Source: Rhodocyclaceae bacterium (GTDB lineage: Bacteria; Pseudomonadota; Gammaproteobacteria; Burkholderiales; Rhodocyclaceae). Taken from it: a DNA stretch of 64,000 nt. The notes below the pieces were generated by a model that was not told the DNA's origin, did no database searches, and saw only the letters and a list, made by a program, of their open reading frames with translations. Positions 26,263 to 34,068 of the stretch are shown one piece after another. The number at the start of each line of letters is the position of its first letter. Position 1 is the first letter of the stretch. The stretch lies in contig JAGRFY010000016.1 of assembly GCA_020445765.1 (NCBI GenBank), forward strand, positions 21,551-85,550, in the 5' to 3' direction. Made by a program: the position numbers and the translations under genes.

Positions 26263-27696
26263 GTGATCAGACGACTCCTGGCCATGGCGATGGCCCTCAT
26301 GATGACGCTTCGGGCGTTCGCCGCAGGCCTTCCCGACCTCGGTGAGGTTGGCGCGGGCGATCTCAGTCCGATTGCCGAGCGGCGCGTCGGCGAGCAGGCC
26401 ATGCGAGAGATCCGCTGGCGCGAACAGGCCTACGTCGAGGATCCGGAGGTCGAAGACTATCTCACCGGGCTTGGGCTCGGTCTGGCGGCGCACGCGCCCG
26501 CGATCAGTCAGAGCTTCAGCTTCTTCGCCGTGCGCGATGCCTCGCTCAATGCCTTCGCGCTGCCCGGGGGCTTCATCGGCGTGCATACCGGGCTGATCGT
26601 CGAGGCGCGCAGCGAGTCGGAACTGGCGGCCGTGCTCGGCCACGAGATCGCCCATGTGACTCAGCGTCATATCGCCCAGATGGTTGGCAACCAAGGCCGT
26701 ACCGGACTGATCATGCTGGCATCGCTGATCGTCGCAATTCTCGCCGCCGGCAGCAATTCCCAGGCAGCCGAGGCCGCAATAGCGACCGGATCGGCCGCCG
26801 GCATCCAGTCGCAACTCTCGTTCAGCCGCGACTTCGAGCGCGAAGCCGACCGTATCGGGCTGCAGATCCTGTCGCAGGCCGGCTTCGACGTCCGAGGCAT
26901 GTCCAGCTTCTTCGAGCGCCTGCAGCGTGGCAGCCGGCTTTACGAGAACCATGCACCGGTATATATGCGCACCCACCCGCTGACGACCGAGCGGATCGCC
27001 GACATCGAGAACCGGGTGCAATCGATCGCCTATCGGCAGGTGCCGGATTCCGTCAGCTTCCGTCTCGTGCGCGCCAAGCTGATCGCCGAAGGCGGCGACG
27101 CGCATGAATTCGAAACGCGCCTCAAGCTGCTGGACGGAGAAGCGCCGTGGGTGATCGGATACGCGCGGGCACGAGCGGAGCTGGCGCGGGGACGCCCAGA
27201 CGCTGCCATCGAGGTGCTCGCCGCGCTGGGCGAGCATCCGGACCACGCGATGTTCCGTTCGGTCATGGGCGAGGCATTGCGGGCTGCGGGTCGATGGGAA
27301 CAGGCCGTCGCGCGTTACGAAGAGGCACTGACGCGTTTTCCCGAGGATCGCGCGCTGTTCTACGGTGAAGCCGAGGCGCTGCTCGGGTCCGGGCGCCCGG
27401 CCGACGCCAGCGCCTTGTTGAGGACACGGCTGGCGCTGAGCGAAGGCGATGTCCGTCTGTGGACCTTGCTGGCGCGGGCACGGGCAGCGGAAGGCAGCAG
27501 TTCGGGCCGTCACCGTGCCCAGGCCGAGGTATACCGGTTGCAGGGCGCATTGCGTGCTGCGGTGGAGCAGCTCGAACTGGCGCGCAAGGCGGGAGATGCG
27601 GATTTCTACGAGGCGTCGGCAATCGACTCGCGCATGCGTATGCTGCGCGCCGAGCTCGCGGCCGAGCGCGAGCAGGCGCGCGGCGCCGGCGGTTGA
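26263..27696 (+). CDS. BepA/YfgC-like periplasmic M48 metalloprotease with TPR tail
   Basis: A protein of about 477 residues. The signal peptide runs to about residue 22. The peptidase domain has the zinc site LGHEIAHVTQRH (His127, Glu128, His131) and a downstream FEREADRIG with Glu194. TPR-like repeats run from about 290 to the end (for example ALGEHPDHAMFRSVMGEALRAAGRWEQA split across helices). Homologues degrade or help assemble outer-membrane beta-barrels such as LptD. GTG 26263 gives a well-formed signal peptide. ATG 26284 is the alternative. Confidence 0.9.
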   Translation: MIRRLLAMAMALMMTLRAFAAGLPDLGEVGAGDLSPIAERRVGEQAMREIRWREQAYVEDPEVEDYLTGLGLGLAAHAPAISQSFSFFAVRDASLNAFALPGGFIGVHTGLIVEARSESELAAVLGHEIAHVTQRHIAQMVGNQGRTGLIMLASLIVAILAAGSNSQAAEAAIATGSAAGIQSQLSFSRDFEREADRIGLQILSQAGFDVRGMSSFFERLQRGSRLYENHAPVYMRTHPLTTERIADIENRVQSIAYRQVPDSVSFRLVRAKLIAEGGDAHEFETRLKLLDGEAPWVIGYARARAELARGRPDAAIEVLAALGEHPDHAMFRSVMGEALRAAGRWEQAVARYEEALTRFPEDRALFYGEAEALLGSGRPADASALLRTRLALSEGDVRLWTLLARARAAEGSSSGRHRAQAEVYRLQGALRAAVEQLELARKAGDADFYEASAIDSRMRMLRAELAAEREQARGAGG

Positions 27697-27721
27697 AGCG
27701 GGCGCTGCGCGGAGGGCGCGC

Positions 27722-27727
27722 TACAAT
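27722..27727 (+). promoter_or_regulatory. TACAAT -10-like box before the TusA-like gene
   Basis: GCGCTACAATCGC at 27718-27730 resembles the -10 region seen before the FecR-domain gene (CGCTACAATTCGC). No -35 box with normal spacing is clear. The transcript would have a leader of about 50 bases. Confidence 0.35.
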
Positions 27728-27782
27728 CGCAGACGACTGAATTCAGGCGGCATCGGGTCGCCGGACTGCGAGAGGACATTCA

Positions 27783-28028
27783 ATGGCGGGCCACAGCGAT
27801 ATGGAAGTGGATGCACGTGGGCTGAACTGCCCCCTGCCGATTCTGCGTGCCAAGAAGGCCTTGGCGACGATGGACGCCGGGCAGGTTCTGCGGGTGCTGG
27901 CGACCGATCCGGGATCGGTCAAGGATTTTGCCGCCTTCGCGAAGCAGACCGGCAACGAGTTGGTCGGCCATGGCGCTCTCGACGGCGAGAAAGGCACATT
28001 CGAGTTCTTCCTCCGCCGCAAGTCCTGA
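27783..28028 (+). CDS. TusA-like sulfur carrier protein
   Basis: An 81-residue protein of the TusA/SirA/YeeD fold. The CPxP motif is LNCPLPILRAKKAL with Cys16, and VLATDPGSVKDFAAFAKQTGN follows. Such proteins carry a persulfide on the cysteine for thiouridine, molybdenum cofactor or sulfur-oxidation pathways. The neighbourhood has no partner rhodanese or Tus gene, so the pathway is open. Confidence 0.88.
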   Translation: MAGHSDMEVDARGLNCPLPILRAKKALATMDAGQVLRVLATDPGSVKDFAAFAKQTGNELVGHGALDGEKGTFEFFLRRKS

Positions 28029-28070
28029 GGCGCGAGCCGGCGGGCCATATACGGGCAGCCTGGAGTGGGC

Positions 28071-28102
28071 GGCGTCACGGCGGCCGGGGCCGCCGTGACG
28101 CC
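28071..28102. terminator. Perfect 15-base-arm palindrome between convergent genes
   Basis: Arms GGCGTCACGGCGGCC and GGCCGCCGTGACGCC are perfectly complementary with a 2-base centre. They lie 42 bases after the tusA-like stop and 52 bases after the flagellin stop on the other strand. A bidirectional terminator is the simplest reading, but neither side has a T tract. Rho-dependent or protein-binding roles are possible. Confidence 0.5.
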
Positions 28103-28104
28103 TT

Positions 28105-28151
28105 GCGGTCGACGGGAATCGAACCGGCTTCAAACCCGTTGGCGGGCCGCG
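28105..28151. other. tRNA-like fragment, possibly an old attachment site
   Basis: On the minus strand, 28125-28114 reads GGTTCGATTCCC, a T-arm consensus, followed by an acceptor-like GTCGACCGC. On the plus strand the adjacent CTTCAAA at 28128-28134, flanked by ACCGG and CCCGT, equals the anticodon loop of selenocysteine tRNA. Neither strand gives a complete cloverleaf because no D-arm or matching 5' acceptor was found. It may be a remnant or a coincidence. Confidence 0.25.
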
Positions 28152-28154
28152 ACG

Positions 28155-28988
28155 TCAGCCCTGCAGCAATTGCAGGACGTTCTGGGGCAATGCGTTGGCT
28201 TGTGCGAGCATCGCGGTGCCGGCCTGCTGAAGGATCTGCGCGCGGGTGAGCGCGGCAGTTTCGGCCGCGAAGTCCGCATCGAGGATACGGCTGGCGGCTG
28301 CCGTCTGATTCTCGCGCGAGACCTGAAGGACCGAAATCACGCCTTCGAAGCGAACCTGGGCCGCGCCGTAGGTTGCGCGATCGGTATTGACCTTGTCGAT
28401 CGCCGAGTCGATCGTCTGGATGGCCGCGGATGCGCCACTGGCGGATGCGACCGTCGTCGAGCCCGATGCCGTCGCGGCCGACACGGCGCCGCCGGAGATC
28501 GCCGTCGTCGTCACGGTGACCGTTTCACCGGCATTCGCACCGATCTGGAAGACCTGGGTGCCGGCGTCGGAATCGAGAATCTTCAGTCCGTTGAACGTGG
28601 TCTGCTGTCCGATCCGATCGATCTCGCTCTGCAACTGGTCGAACTCCGACTCCAGTGCGAGCCGGTCGCTCGACGAGTTGGTTGCGTTGGCTGACTGGAT
28701 CGCCAGGTCGCGCATGCGCAGCAGGTGGTCCTTGACCTGTCCCAGTGCACCTTCGGCCGTCTGGGCCAGCGAGATGCCGTCATTGGCATTGCGGATGGCG
28801 ACCGTCATGCCGCGCGCCTGGGCATTCATGCGGGTCGCGATCGCGAGTCCGGCGGCGTCGTCTTTCGCGCTGTTCACGCGAAGTCCCGAGGACAGGCGCT
28901 GCAGCGCCGTCGATAGTGAATTTTGGGATGCGTTCAGATTTCGCTGGGCATTGAGCGAAGGGATGTTGGTGTTGATGATCGAAGCCAT
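28155..28988 (-). CDS. fliC: Flagellin
   Basis: A 277-residue flagellin. The N-terminus is [21 protein letters not shown] with [23 protein letters not shown]. The C-terminal D0 helix is [21 protein letters not shown]...NVLQLLQG. The variable centre (about 145-190) is short and Ala/Thr/Val-rich, so domains D2/D3 are essentially missing, giving a minimal filament subunit. AAAGGAG precedes the ATG by 7 bases. A sigma-54-like promoter lies upstream. A second flagellin gene begins beyond the right end of the window. Confidence 0.97.
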   Translation of the reverse strand: MASIINTNIPSLNAQRNLNASQNSLSTALQRLSSGLRVNSAKDDAAGLAIATRMNAQARGMTVAIRNANDGISLAQTAEGALGQVKDHLLRMRDLAIQSANATNSSSDRLALESEFDQLQSEIDRIGQQTTFNGLKILDSDAGTQVFQIGANAGETVTVTTTAISGGAVSAATASGSTTVASASGASAAIQTIDSAIDKVNTDRATYGAAQVRFEGVISVLQVSRENQTAAASRILDADFAAETAALTRAQILQQAGTAMLAQANALPQNVLQLLQG

Positions 28989-29070
28989 GATGTCACTCCT
29001 TTTCGGATTCCCGTCCTATGCAGCTCTGGCGACCGCCGGTCCTGTGCGGCAAGCCAGCCGAGCACTGCTC

Positions 29071-29086
29071 AGCAACTACGATGCCA
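29071..29086 (-). promoter_or_regulatory. Sigma-54 promoter of the flagellin gene
   Basis: On the minus strand the bases read TGGCATCGTAGTTGCT. GG and GC are exactly 10 bases apart, close to the TGGCAC-N5-TTGC consensus. Transcription would start about 72 bases before the fliC ATG. No sigma-28 site of similar quality was found in the 363-base gap 28989-29351. That gap holds no gene; it also contains TTGCCGGCAA at 29136-29145. Confidence 0.65.
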
Positions 29087-29351
29087 GGAACGAAAGCAGC
29101 TGATTTGGCCGATGAAAAGGGGGTTTTGGTGGCATTTGCCGGCAACAACGGTTCCCTGCGCGGCAAGCGGGCGGAATAATTTGCCGGTCGCTGCGAGTGG
29201 CCCCGGTCGGAATTTGGTGTCGCAGGTGTGGACAGCTTGCTGCTGATGGGGCCGGCGCGATCTGTTCGCCGCGGCGGCGACGGCCGCGTGCGGGCGGGGC
29301 TGGAGACGCGGCTCGAGGGTGGCCGGCGTGGGCCCGGACGCCGCGCCGGAA

Positions 29352-29804
29352 TCAGACGCTGCCGAAGCGTCTGCCGGAGAGGAAGGGCCGGGACTGGCCG
29401 TCGGGACCGTAGGTGGCGCCCGGTTGAGCGGCGGCGGCCATCAGCACGGTGAGTGCCTGCTGGTTGTTCTGCATACGCTCGCCGATCAGGCGGCCGTTGA
29501 TCTGATTCTGTTCGCTGGCCCGCTGCGCGAGACGTACGACCTTTTCCCAGTCGGCGAGCGCCGTGCTGTGGTCTGACAATACCTGTCGGATCGCGCCATC
29601 GCTCGGCGTCTGGCGTACGCCGGCGAACAGTCGCGCGCGCTCGTCGGACAAGTACTGGAGCCGGCGGTACATCCGGGTCTTCTGCTCGGCCATGTCCAGC
29701 AAGGTGTCGGTCTGACCTTCCAGCAGCAGTGACTGCTCGCGCTCCAGCAACGACACGAAGTCGTTCAGCATCGCCGCTTCCTCATGGAGCAGCGTTGCCA
29801 GCAT
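29352..29804 (-). CDS. flgN: FlgN-like flagellar export chaperone
   Basis: A 150-residue, largely helical protein of the FlgN type: LLHEEAAMLNDFVSLLEREQSLLLEGQTD is the N-terminal hairpin, then LDMAEQKTRMYRRLQYLSDERARLF. The C-terminus is flexible, as is usual. FlgN escorts the hook-filament junction proteins FlgK and FlgL. It follows flgM by 28 bases. ATG 29804 is used; an upstream TTG at about 29828 is possible. A hairpin (AGACGCT / AGCGTCT, 29354-29372) overlaps the stop codon and may end the flgMN transcript. Confidence 0.85.
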   Translation of the reverse strand: MLATLLHEEAAMLNDFVSLLEREQSLLLEGQTDTLLDMAEQKTRMYRRLQYLSDERARLFAGVRQTPSDGAIRQVLSDHSTALADWEKVVRLAQRASEQNQINGRLIGERMQNNQQALTVLMAAAAQPGATYGPDGQSRPFLSGRRFGSV

Positions 29805-29832
29805 TGCTCTGTCCGGGGCGCGGGTCGTCAAC

Positions 29833-30147
29833 TCAGACCTTGTTCGGCTGCGCCGCGAGCATCTGGCGGACGCTGTCGACCAGACCGTCGGCGACCTTGT
29901 TGGCGTCAACCTTGAAGCGGCCTTCGGCGATCGCCTGCTTGATCTCGTCCACGCGTACCTGATTGACCACCGGCGTCGCCTGGATCGCCTGCTCGGCCTG
30001 CTGCATGCCGGAAGACAGCGACGAGAGTTCCACCCGGTCGCCCGCCGGAGCTGCCGATGGCGGGGCGCCTGTGGTGGGCACCGCCTTCGCGCGGTTGTCA
30101 CCGGTCTCGAGGTTCCCGACCGGCTTGATGGAATTGTCGATTTTCAC
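29833..30147 (-). CDS. flgM: Anti-sigma-28 factor FlgM
   Basis: A 104-residue protein. The N-terminus MKIDNSIKPVG is typical. The middle is disordered and Pro/Ala-rich. The C-terminal sigma-binding helices include RVDEIKQAIAEGRFKVDANKVADGLV. It holds FliA inactive until it is exported through the finished hook-basal body, which delays late genes. It lies upstream of flgN, downstream of flgA on the same strand, and has a sigma-28-like promoter of its own. Confidence 0.95.
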   Translation of the reverse strand: MKIDNSIKPVGNLETGDNRAKAVPTTGAPPSAAPAGDRVELSSLSSGMQQAEQAIQATPVVNQVRVDEIKQAIAEGRFKVDANKVADGLVDSVRQMLAAQPNKV

Positions 30148-30178
30148 AGCTAGCTACCTCAGTAGGAATCTGACTGAC

Positions 30179-30206
30179 GTTACGGCCAGACCCGTGCGCA
30201 ACTTTA
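30179..30206 (-). promoter_or_regulatory. Candidate sigma-28 (FliA) promoter of flgMN
   Basis: On the minus strand TAAAGTTG (from 30206) is followed after a 12-base spacer by GCCGTAAC (30186-30179), against the consensus TAAAGTTT-N11-GCCGATAA. The spacer is one base longer than ideal. Transcription would start about 25 bases before the flgM ATG, consistent with autoregulation of flgM as a late gene. Confidence 0.5.
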
Positions 30207-30254
30207 GACCCTTTTGGGCCCCAGACAGGCGGGGGCACGATCGAAATCGTTAAA

Positions 30255-30278
30255 AAATTTGATCCAGGTTTCAAATTT
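30255..30278. repeat. AT-rich palindrome between flgA and flgM
   Basis: AAATTTGA (30255-30262) and TCAAATTT (30271-30278) are perfect inverted repeats with an 8-base spacer. On the minus strand they are followed by TTTAACG, so the element could be a weak terminator for flgA. It could equally be an operator. It stands out against the GC-rich surroundings. Confidence 0.5.
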
Positions 30279-30303
30279 CTTGACTTGCGGGCCCGCAGCG
30301 GTG

Positions 30304-30996
30304 TCAGGGGCCGATGGCAACGGTGCCGTCGACGCGAGCGCTACCGGTCAGCACCTTGCCGCTTGTCAGTCGTACACGTACGACTTGTCCTTCCCCGGCG
30401 TCGTTCAATGCGCGGCCCTGGTTGGTCACCTGAAAGCCGCTACCTTCGCTGATGACGCGGACCTGATCGCCGCGCTTGACGACCGGCGGAATGCGCAGCA
30501 TGTCGCGCGTGAGCACTTGCCCCGCGGCTACTGCCACGCGTGCCGGGTGGCCGATGGCCTGGGTCGCGTCGGTCAGCGCGCCGGTGCCTTCGTCGGTGAG
30601 ATCGCCATGTCGCCGCGCCAGGTCTTCAGGTGCGACCAGCTTCCCGGGTCGCAGGTCGCGCGCGAGTATCAGGTAGTCGCCGAATACCCGGACCCGCGCG
30701 CTGACATAGATGGTCCACGGTACTGGCGCCTCGCAGCGTACGCCGACCGAGGTCTTTCCCCAGGCGCGCCGGCCCCTTGGCATGAATGCCTTCATCCGCT
30801 CGCAGGCGGGTAGGTGATTGTCGGGGTCGATGCCGTCGATCTCGATCCGGATCTCGCCGGCTTGGCCGGCCGCACGCTCGTCGAGCAGGCGGTCCACGGC
30901 TTCGAGGACTGGCGCCGGCGGCTGGCGTGCCTCGGCCACCAGTGGCACGAGTGCCGCAAGCATTGCCGTCAGCGTTACTGATCCGGGGCAGGTCAT
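30304..30996 (-). CDS. flgA: P-ring assembly chaperone FlgA
   Basis: A 230-residue exported protein. The signal peptide runs to about residue 24 (AMLAALVPLVAEA). The SAF-like C-terminal domain includes ILARDLRPGKLVAPEDLARR, VAAGQVLTRDMLRIPPVVKRGDQVRVI and VRVRLTSGKVLTGSARVDG. It binds FlgI in the periplasm and promotes P-ring formation. It is divergent from flgB. ATG 30996 is chosen because the signal peptide starts there. Confidence 0.93.
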   Translation of the reverse strand: MTCPGSVTLTAMLAALVPLVAEARQPPAPVLEAVDRLLDERAAGQAGEIRIEIDGIDPDNHLPACERMKAFMPRGRRAWGKTSVGVRCEAPVPWTIYVSARVRVFGDYLILARDLRPGKLVAPEDLARRHGDLTDEGTGALTDATQAIGHPARVAVAAGQVLTRDMLRIPPVVKRGDQVRVISEGSGFQVTNQGRALNDAGEGQVVRVRLTSGKVLTGSARVDGTVAIGP

Positions 30997-31083
30997 GGCG
31001 TCATTGAACCACGGCGGACACATCGCCGTGCACCGTCGAGACCGATCGAGGCGGCGGCAATTGCTGCCGTCGCTGCCGGCCGA

Positions 31084-31104
31084 GCTTGCCGGCTGCCACG
31101 GCAA
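31084..31104. promoter_or_regulatory. flgA-flgB divergent control region: TTGCCG inverted repeat and weak sigma-54-like site
   Basis: TTGCCG-N7-CGGCAA at 31086-31104 is a perfect inverted repeat. Overlapping it, the minus strand at 31098-31084 reads TGGCAGCCGGCAAGC, with GG and GC 10 bases apart but a poor -12 element, so a sigma-54 promoter for flgA is only possible. Confidence 0.3.
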
Positions 31105-31175
31105 TAGACTCGAATTGGCTTGATTTTGGTCTGTTTCTCGGCTGATTCGGCGACATCGGTCACGGCTACGCTGGC

Positions 31176-31191
31176 TGGCATGGAAGGTGCA
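31176..31191 (+). promoter_or_regulatory. Sigma-54 promoter of the flgBCDEFGHIJ genes
   Basis: TGGCATGGAAGGTGCA has GG (31177-31178) and GC (31189-31190) separated by exactly 10 bases and a good -24 match. It lies 59 bases before the flgB ATG. It would make the rod-hook operon a target of the sigma-54 activator encoded at 56740. Confidence 0.65.
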
Positions 31192-31249
31192 GTTGCTTGG
31201 TCGCCGGCAACGGAAGACTCATGCGGGCAGGAGATTTCAGGAGCCACAG

Positions 31250-31654
31250 ATGAAAGCCAGACTCGAACAGGAACTTCAATTCCACCAGACCGCGCTGAAC
31301 CTGCGCGCCTACCGGCAGCAGTTGCTGGCCTCCAACATCGCCAACGCCGATACGCCGAACTTCAAGGCGCGCGACATCGACTTCCGTTCCGCACTGGCGG
31401 GCGCAGTGGGAAAACGCCTGGGCTCTCTGGCGCTGACCAGAACCGCCGCCCATCACCTGCCGGCCTCCGCCGACCAGGCGATGGATCGCTTTGCACGCTT
31501 CCGGACCGAAGTTCAGCCCAATGTGGACGGCAACACGGTCGACATGGACGTCGAGCGCGCCGCGTTCGCCGAGAACGCGTTGCACTACGAAGCCAGCGTG
31601 ACGTTCATCAATGGCCTGCTGACCGGAATGCAGCGGGCGATCGTCGGCCAGTGA
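31250..31654 (+). CDS. flgB: Flagellar proximal rod protein FlgB
   Basis: A 134-residue rod protein. The N-terminal half has RAYRQQLLASNIANADTPNFKARDIDF, the rod-family motif. The C-terminal half has VDMDVERAAFAENALHYEASVTFINGLL. It is exported by the flagellar type III machine and forms part of the rod with FlgC, FlgF and FliE. CAGGAG precedes the ATG. It is the first gene of a twelve-gene plus-strand run. Confidence 0.96.
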   Translation: MKARLEQELQFHQTALNLRAYRQQLLASNIANADTPNFKARDIDFRSALAGAVGKRLGSLALTRTAAHHLPASADQAMDRFARFRTEVQPNVDGNTVDMDVERAAFAENALHYEASVTFINGLLTGMQRAIVGQ

Positions 31655-31667
31655 CCGGAGAACGGAC

Positions 31668-32081
31668 ATGAGCAGCATGATGGACGTGTTCAAGGTGGCG
31701 GGCTCGGCGTTGCATGCGCAGTCGGCGCGACTCAACACGACCGCCTCCAACCTGGCCAATGCCGACAGCGTCGTCGGTGCCGACGGCCAGCCCTACCGGG
31801 CCAAGCAGGTCGTATTCACGGCGCGCCCGGTCGCGGGGACCGCTTCGGTCGGCGTCGAGGTCAGCCGCGTGGTCGAAAGTGCGGCGCCGCTGCGCGTGGT
31901 CTACGACCCGAGCAGCCCGGCAGCCAATGAGGAGGGCTACGTGTCGATGCCCAACGTGAATGTGGTCGAGGAGATGGTGAACATGATCTCGGCCTCGCGG
32001 GCTTACCAGAACAACGCAGAAGTCATGAGCACGGCGCGCACGCTACTGCAGCGCACCCTGCAGATCGGTCAGCAACAGTAA
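31668..32081 (+). CDS. flgC: Flagellar proximal rod protein FlgC
   Basis: A 137-residue rod protein, normal length. It contains SALHAQSARLNTTASNLANADS near the N-terminus and YVSMPNVNVVEEMVNMISASRAYQNNAEV at the C-terminus, both diagnostic of FlgC. It follows flgB after 13 bases and has GGAG before the ATG. Confidence 0.97.
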   Translation: MSSMMDVFKVAGSALHAQSARLNTTASNLANADSVVGADGQPYRAKQVVFTARPVAGTASVGVEVSRVVESAAPLRVVYDPSSPAANEEGYVSMPNVNVVEEMVNMISASRAYQNNAEVMSTARTLLQRTLQIGQQQ

Positions 32082-32100
32082 GAAATCCTCGGAGTAATCG

Positions 32101-32772
32101 ATGGCCACCCCCGCCGTTTCAGCCAACACCACATCGGACGTCCTGGCGTCGCTGACCCGCAGCGCCCAGGTCGCCAGCGCCCAGGACGAAGCCCAGAACA
32201 AGTTCCTGACGCTGCTGACGACGCAATTGAAGAACCAGGACCCGCTCAATCCGCTGGACAACGCCCAGGTCACCTCCCAGTTGGCGCAGATCAGCACCGT
32301 CGATGGCATTGAGCGCCTCAACCTGACCATGGGCAAGCTGCTCGATGGCCTCAACGGCAACGAGACCATGCAGGCCGCCGCGCTGGTTGGCCGTTCGGTG
32401 CTGGTGCCCGGAAATCACCTGTCGCTCGGCGATGAGGGCGCCCGTGGCGGACTGACGCTGGACGAGCCTGCCGACTCGGTGATCGTGAGCATTCGCGATG
32501 CCAATGGTCTCGAGTTGTCGGCCCTCGATCTTGGGCCCCTCGACGCCGGTACGCACGGCTTCGCCTGGGACGGGACGACCCAGAACGGAACGCCTGCAGT
32601 CGTCGGTGACTACCTGATGTCGGTCACGGCGAGTGTCGGCGGTGAGCGCGTCGGTGTGACCGAACTGGAGCGTGGCACCGTAACCAGCGTGGTCAGGGGC
32701 AATGACGGCGTCAGTGCCGAAGTCGGTTCCCTGGGCATGTTCGGCATGGCCGAAATCAAGCAGATTCTCTGA
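32101..32772 (+). CDS. flgD: Hook cap / scaffolding protein FlgD
   Basis: A 223-residue protein. The N-terminal FlgD signature is NKFLTLLTTQLKNQDPLNPLDNAQV...QLAQISTVDGIE. The C-terminal Ig-like part contains FAWDGTTQNGTPAVVGDY. It caps the growing hook and allows FlgE assembly. Length and position between flgC and flgE are standard. Confidence 0.97.
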   Translation: MATPAVSANTTSDVLASLTRSAQVASAQDEAQNKFLTLLTTQLKNQDPLNPLDNAQVTSQLAQISTVDGIERLNLTMGKLLDGLNGNETMQAAALVGRSVLVPGNHLSLGDEGARGGLTLDEPADSVIVSIRDANGLELSALDLGPLDAGTHGFAWDGTTQNGTPAVVGDYLMSVTASVGGERVGVTELERGTVTSVVRGNDGVSAEVGSLGMFGMAEIKQIL

Positions 32773-32786
32773 GCAGGAGCAGGAAA

Positions 32787-34040
32787 ATGGGATTCCAGAC
32801 AGGTTTGAGCGGCCTCAATGCAGCATCGAAGTCGCTGGATGTGATCAGCAATAACGTCGCCAACTCCGGCAACATCGGCTTCAAGTTCGCCAACACACAG
32901 TTTGCCGACGTTTACGCGGCAGCGCTCAACGGCGCCACTGCCGGTGTCCAGGTCGGCATCGGTACCACCGTCGGTGGGGTCAATCAGATCTTCAGTCAGG
33001 GCAATATCTCGCCCACCAACAATCCGCTGGACGTCGCGATCAACGGCGCGGGCTTCTTCCGTGTCGAGCAGACCGACGGCTCCGTCGCCTACACGCGCAA
33101 CGGCCAGTTCGAGGTGGACAAGGATGGTTTCATCGTCGGCGGCCCCGGATACAAGTTGACGGGCTACACCGCCAATGCCGCAGGCGTGATCCTGCCGGCG
33201 CAGCCGGAGCCGCTGCAGGTCGATACCGCCGACCTGCAGCCCAACATCACGACCGAAGTCCGGCTCGGCATGAACCTCGATTCGCGCGCCCAGATCTTCG
33301 ACACCAGCGCGGGCGATCCCGCCTTCGACGAGCTGGACCCGACGACCTACAGTTCCTCGACCTCGGTGTCGGTCTACGACACGCTGGGCAATGCCCACGT
33401 GCTGACCCTGTACTTCCGCAAGATTCCGGCATCCGGCTCGGGTGTCGGTGATTGGGAGATGTATACCCAGATCGATGGCGGCACCGCCTCGACCACGCCG
33501 ATCAGCGTCCAGTTCGACAGTTCCGGCACCCTAATTTCGTCATCGCCGACGACGATCACGATCGACTTCGACAACGTCGCCTTCGGTGGCGCGCTCGACT
33601 TCGACGTCGACCTGTTCATGGATGCGACCACCCAGTACGGCAGCGCCTTCGGCGTCAATAGCCAGGCACAGGACGGTTACGCTTCCGGCCGGCTTTCCGG
33701 CGTGACGATCGACCGCGACGGCATCATCCTGGGCCGCTATTCGAACGGGCAGTCACGCAATCTCGGCCAGGTCGTGCTGGCCAATTTCCAGGCGCCCAAT
33801 GGCCTGCTGTCGCTGGGCGGCAATCTGTGGTCGGAAGGTCCGGCCTCCGGCCAGCCGCTGGTCGGTGCGCCGGGTTCGGGCAGTCTGGGCCTGTTGTCGG
33901 CGGGTGCGGTCGAGGAGTCGAACGTCGATCTGACGCAGGAACTGGTGAACATGATCACCCAGCAGCGTGCCTACCAGGCCAATGCACAGTCGATCCGTAC
34001 GCAGGACCAGATCCTCCAGACCCTGGTGAACCTGCGCTGA
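32787..34040 (+). CDS. flgE: Flagellar hook protein FlgE
   Basis: A 417-residue protein of normal length. The N-terminus is GLSGLNAASKSLDVISNNVANSGNIGFK. The central part includes VSVYDTLGNAHVLTLYFRK. The C-terminus is VDLTQELVNMITQQRAYQANAQSI. It polymerises into the hook. AGGAGCAGG precedes the ATG at 32787. Confidence 0.97.
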   Translation: MGFQTGLSGLNAASKSLDVISNNVANSGNIGFKFANTQFADVYAAALNGATAGVQVGIGTTVGGVNQIFSQGNISPTNNPLDVAINGAGFFRVEQTDGSVAYTRNGQFEVDKDGFIVGGPGYKLTGYTANAAGVILPAQPEPLQVDTADLQPNITTEVRLGMNLDSRAQIFDTSAGDPAFDELDPTTYSSSTSVSVYDTLGNAHVLTLYFRKIPASGSGVGDWEMYTQIDGGTASTTPISVQFDSSGTLISSSPTTITIDFDNVAFGGALDFDVDLFMDATTQYGSAFGVNSQAQDGYASGRLSGVTIDRDGIILGRYSNGQSRNLGQVVLANFQAPNGLLSLGGNLWSEGPASGQPLVGAPGSGSLGLLSAGAVEESNVDLTQELVNMITQQRAYQANAQSIRTQDQILQTLVNLR

Positions 34041-34068
34041 TCGCTAGCGGACAGAACGGAGCAACGCC

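Noticed and set aside
29106-29115. GGCCGATGA as a sigma-28 -10 box upstream of flagellin
   Set aside because: It is on the strand leading away from fliC, has no TAAA at 15 bases and no gene follows it.
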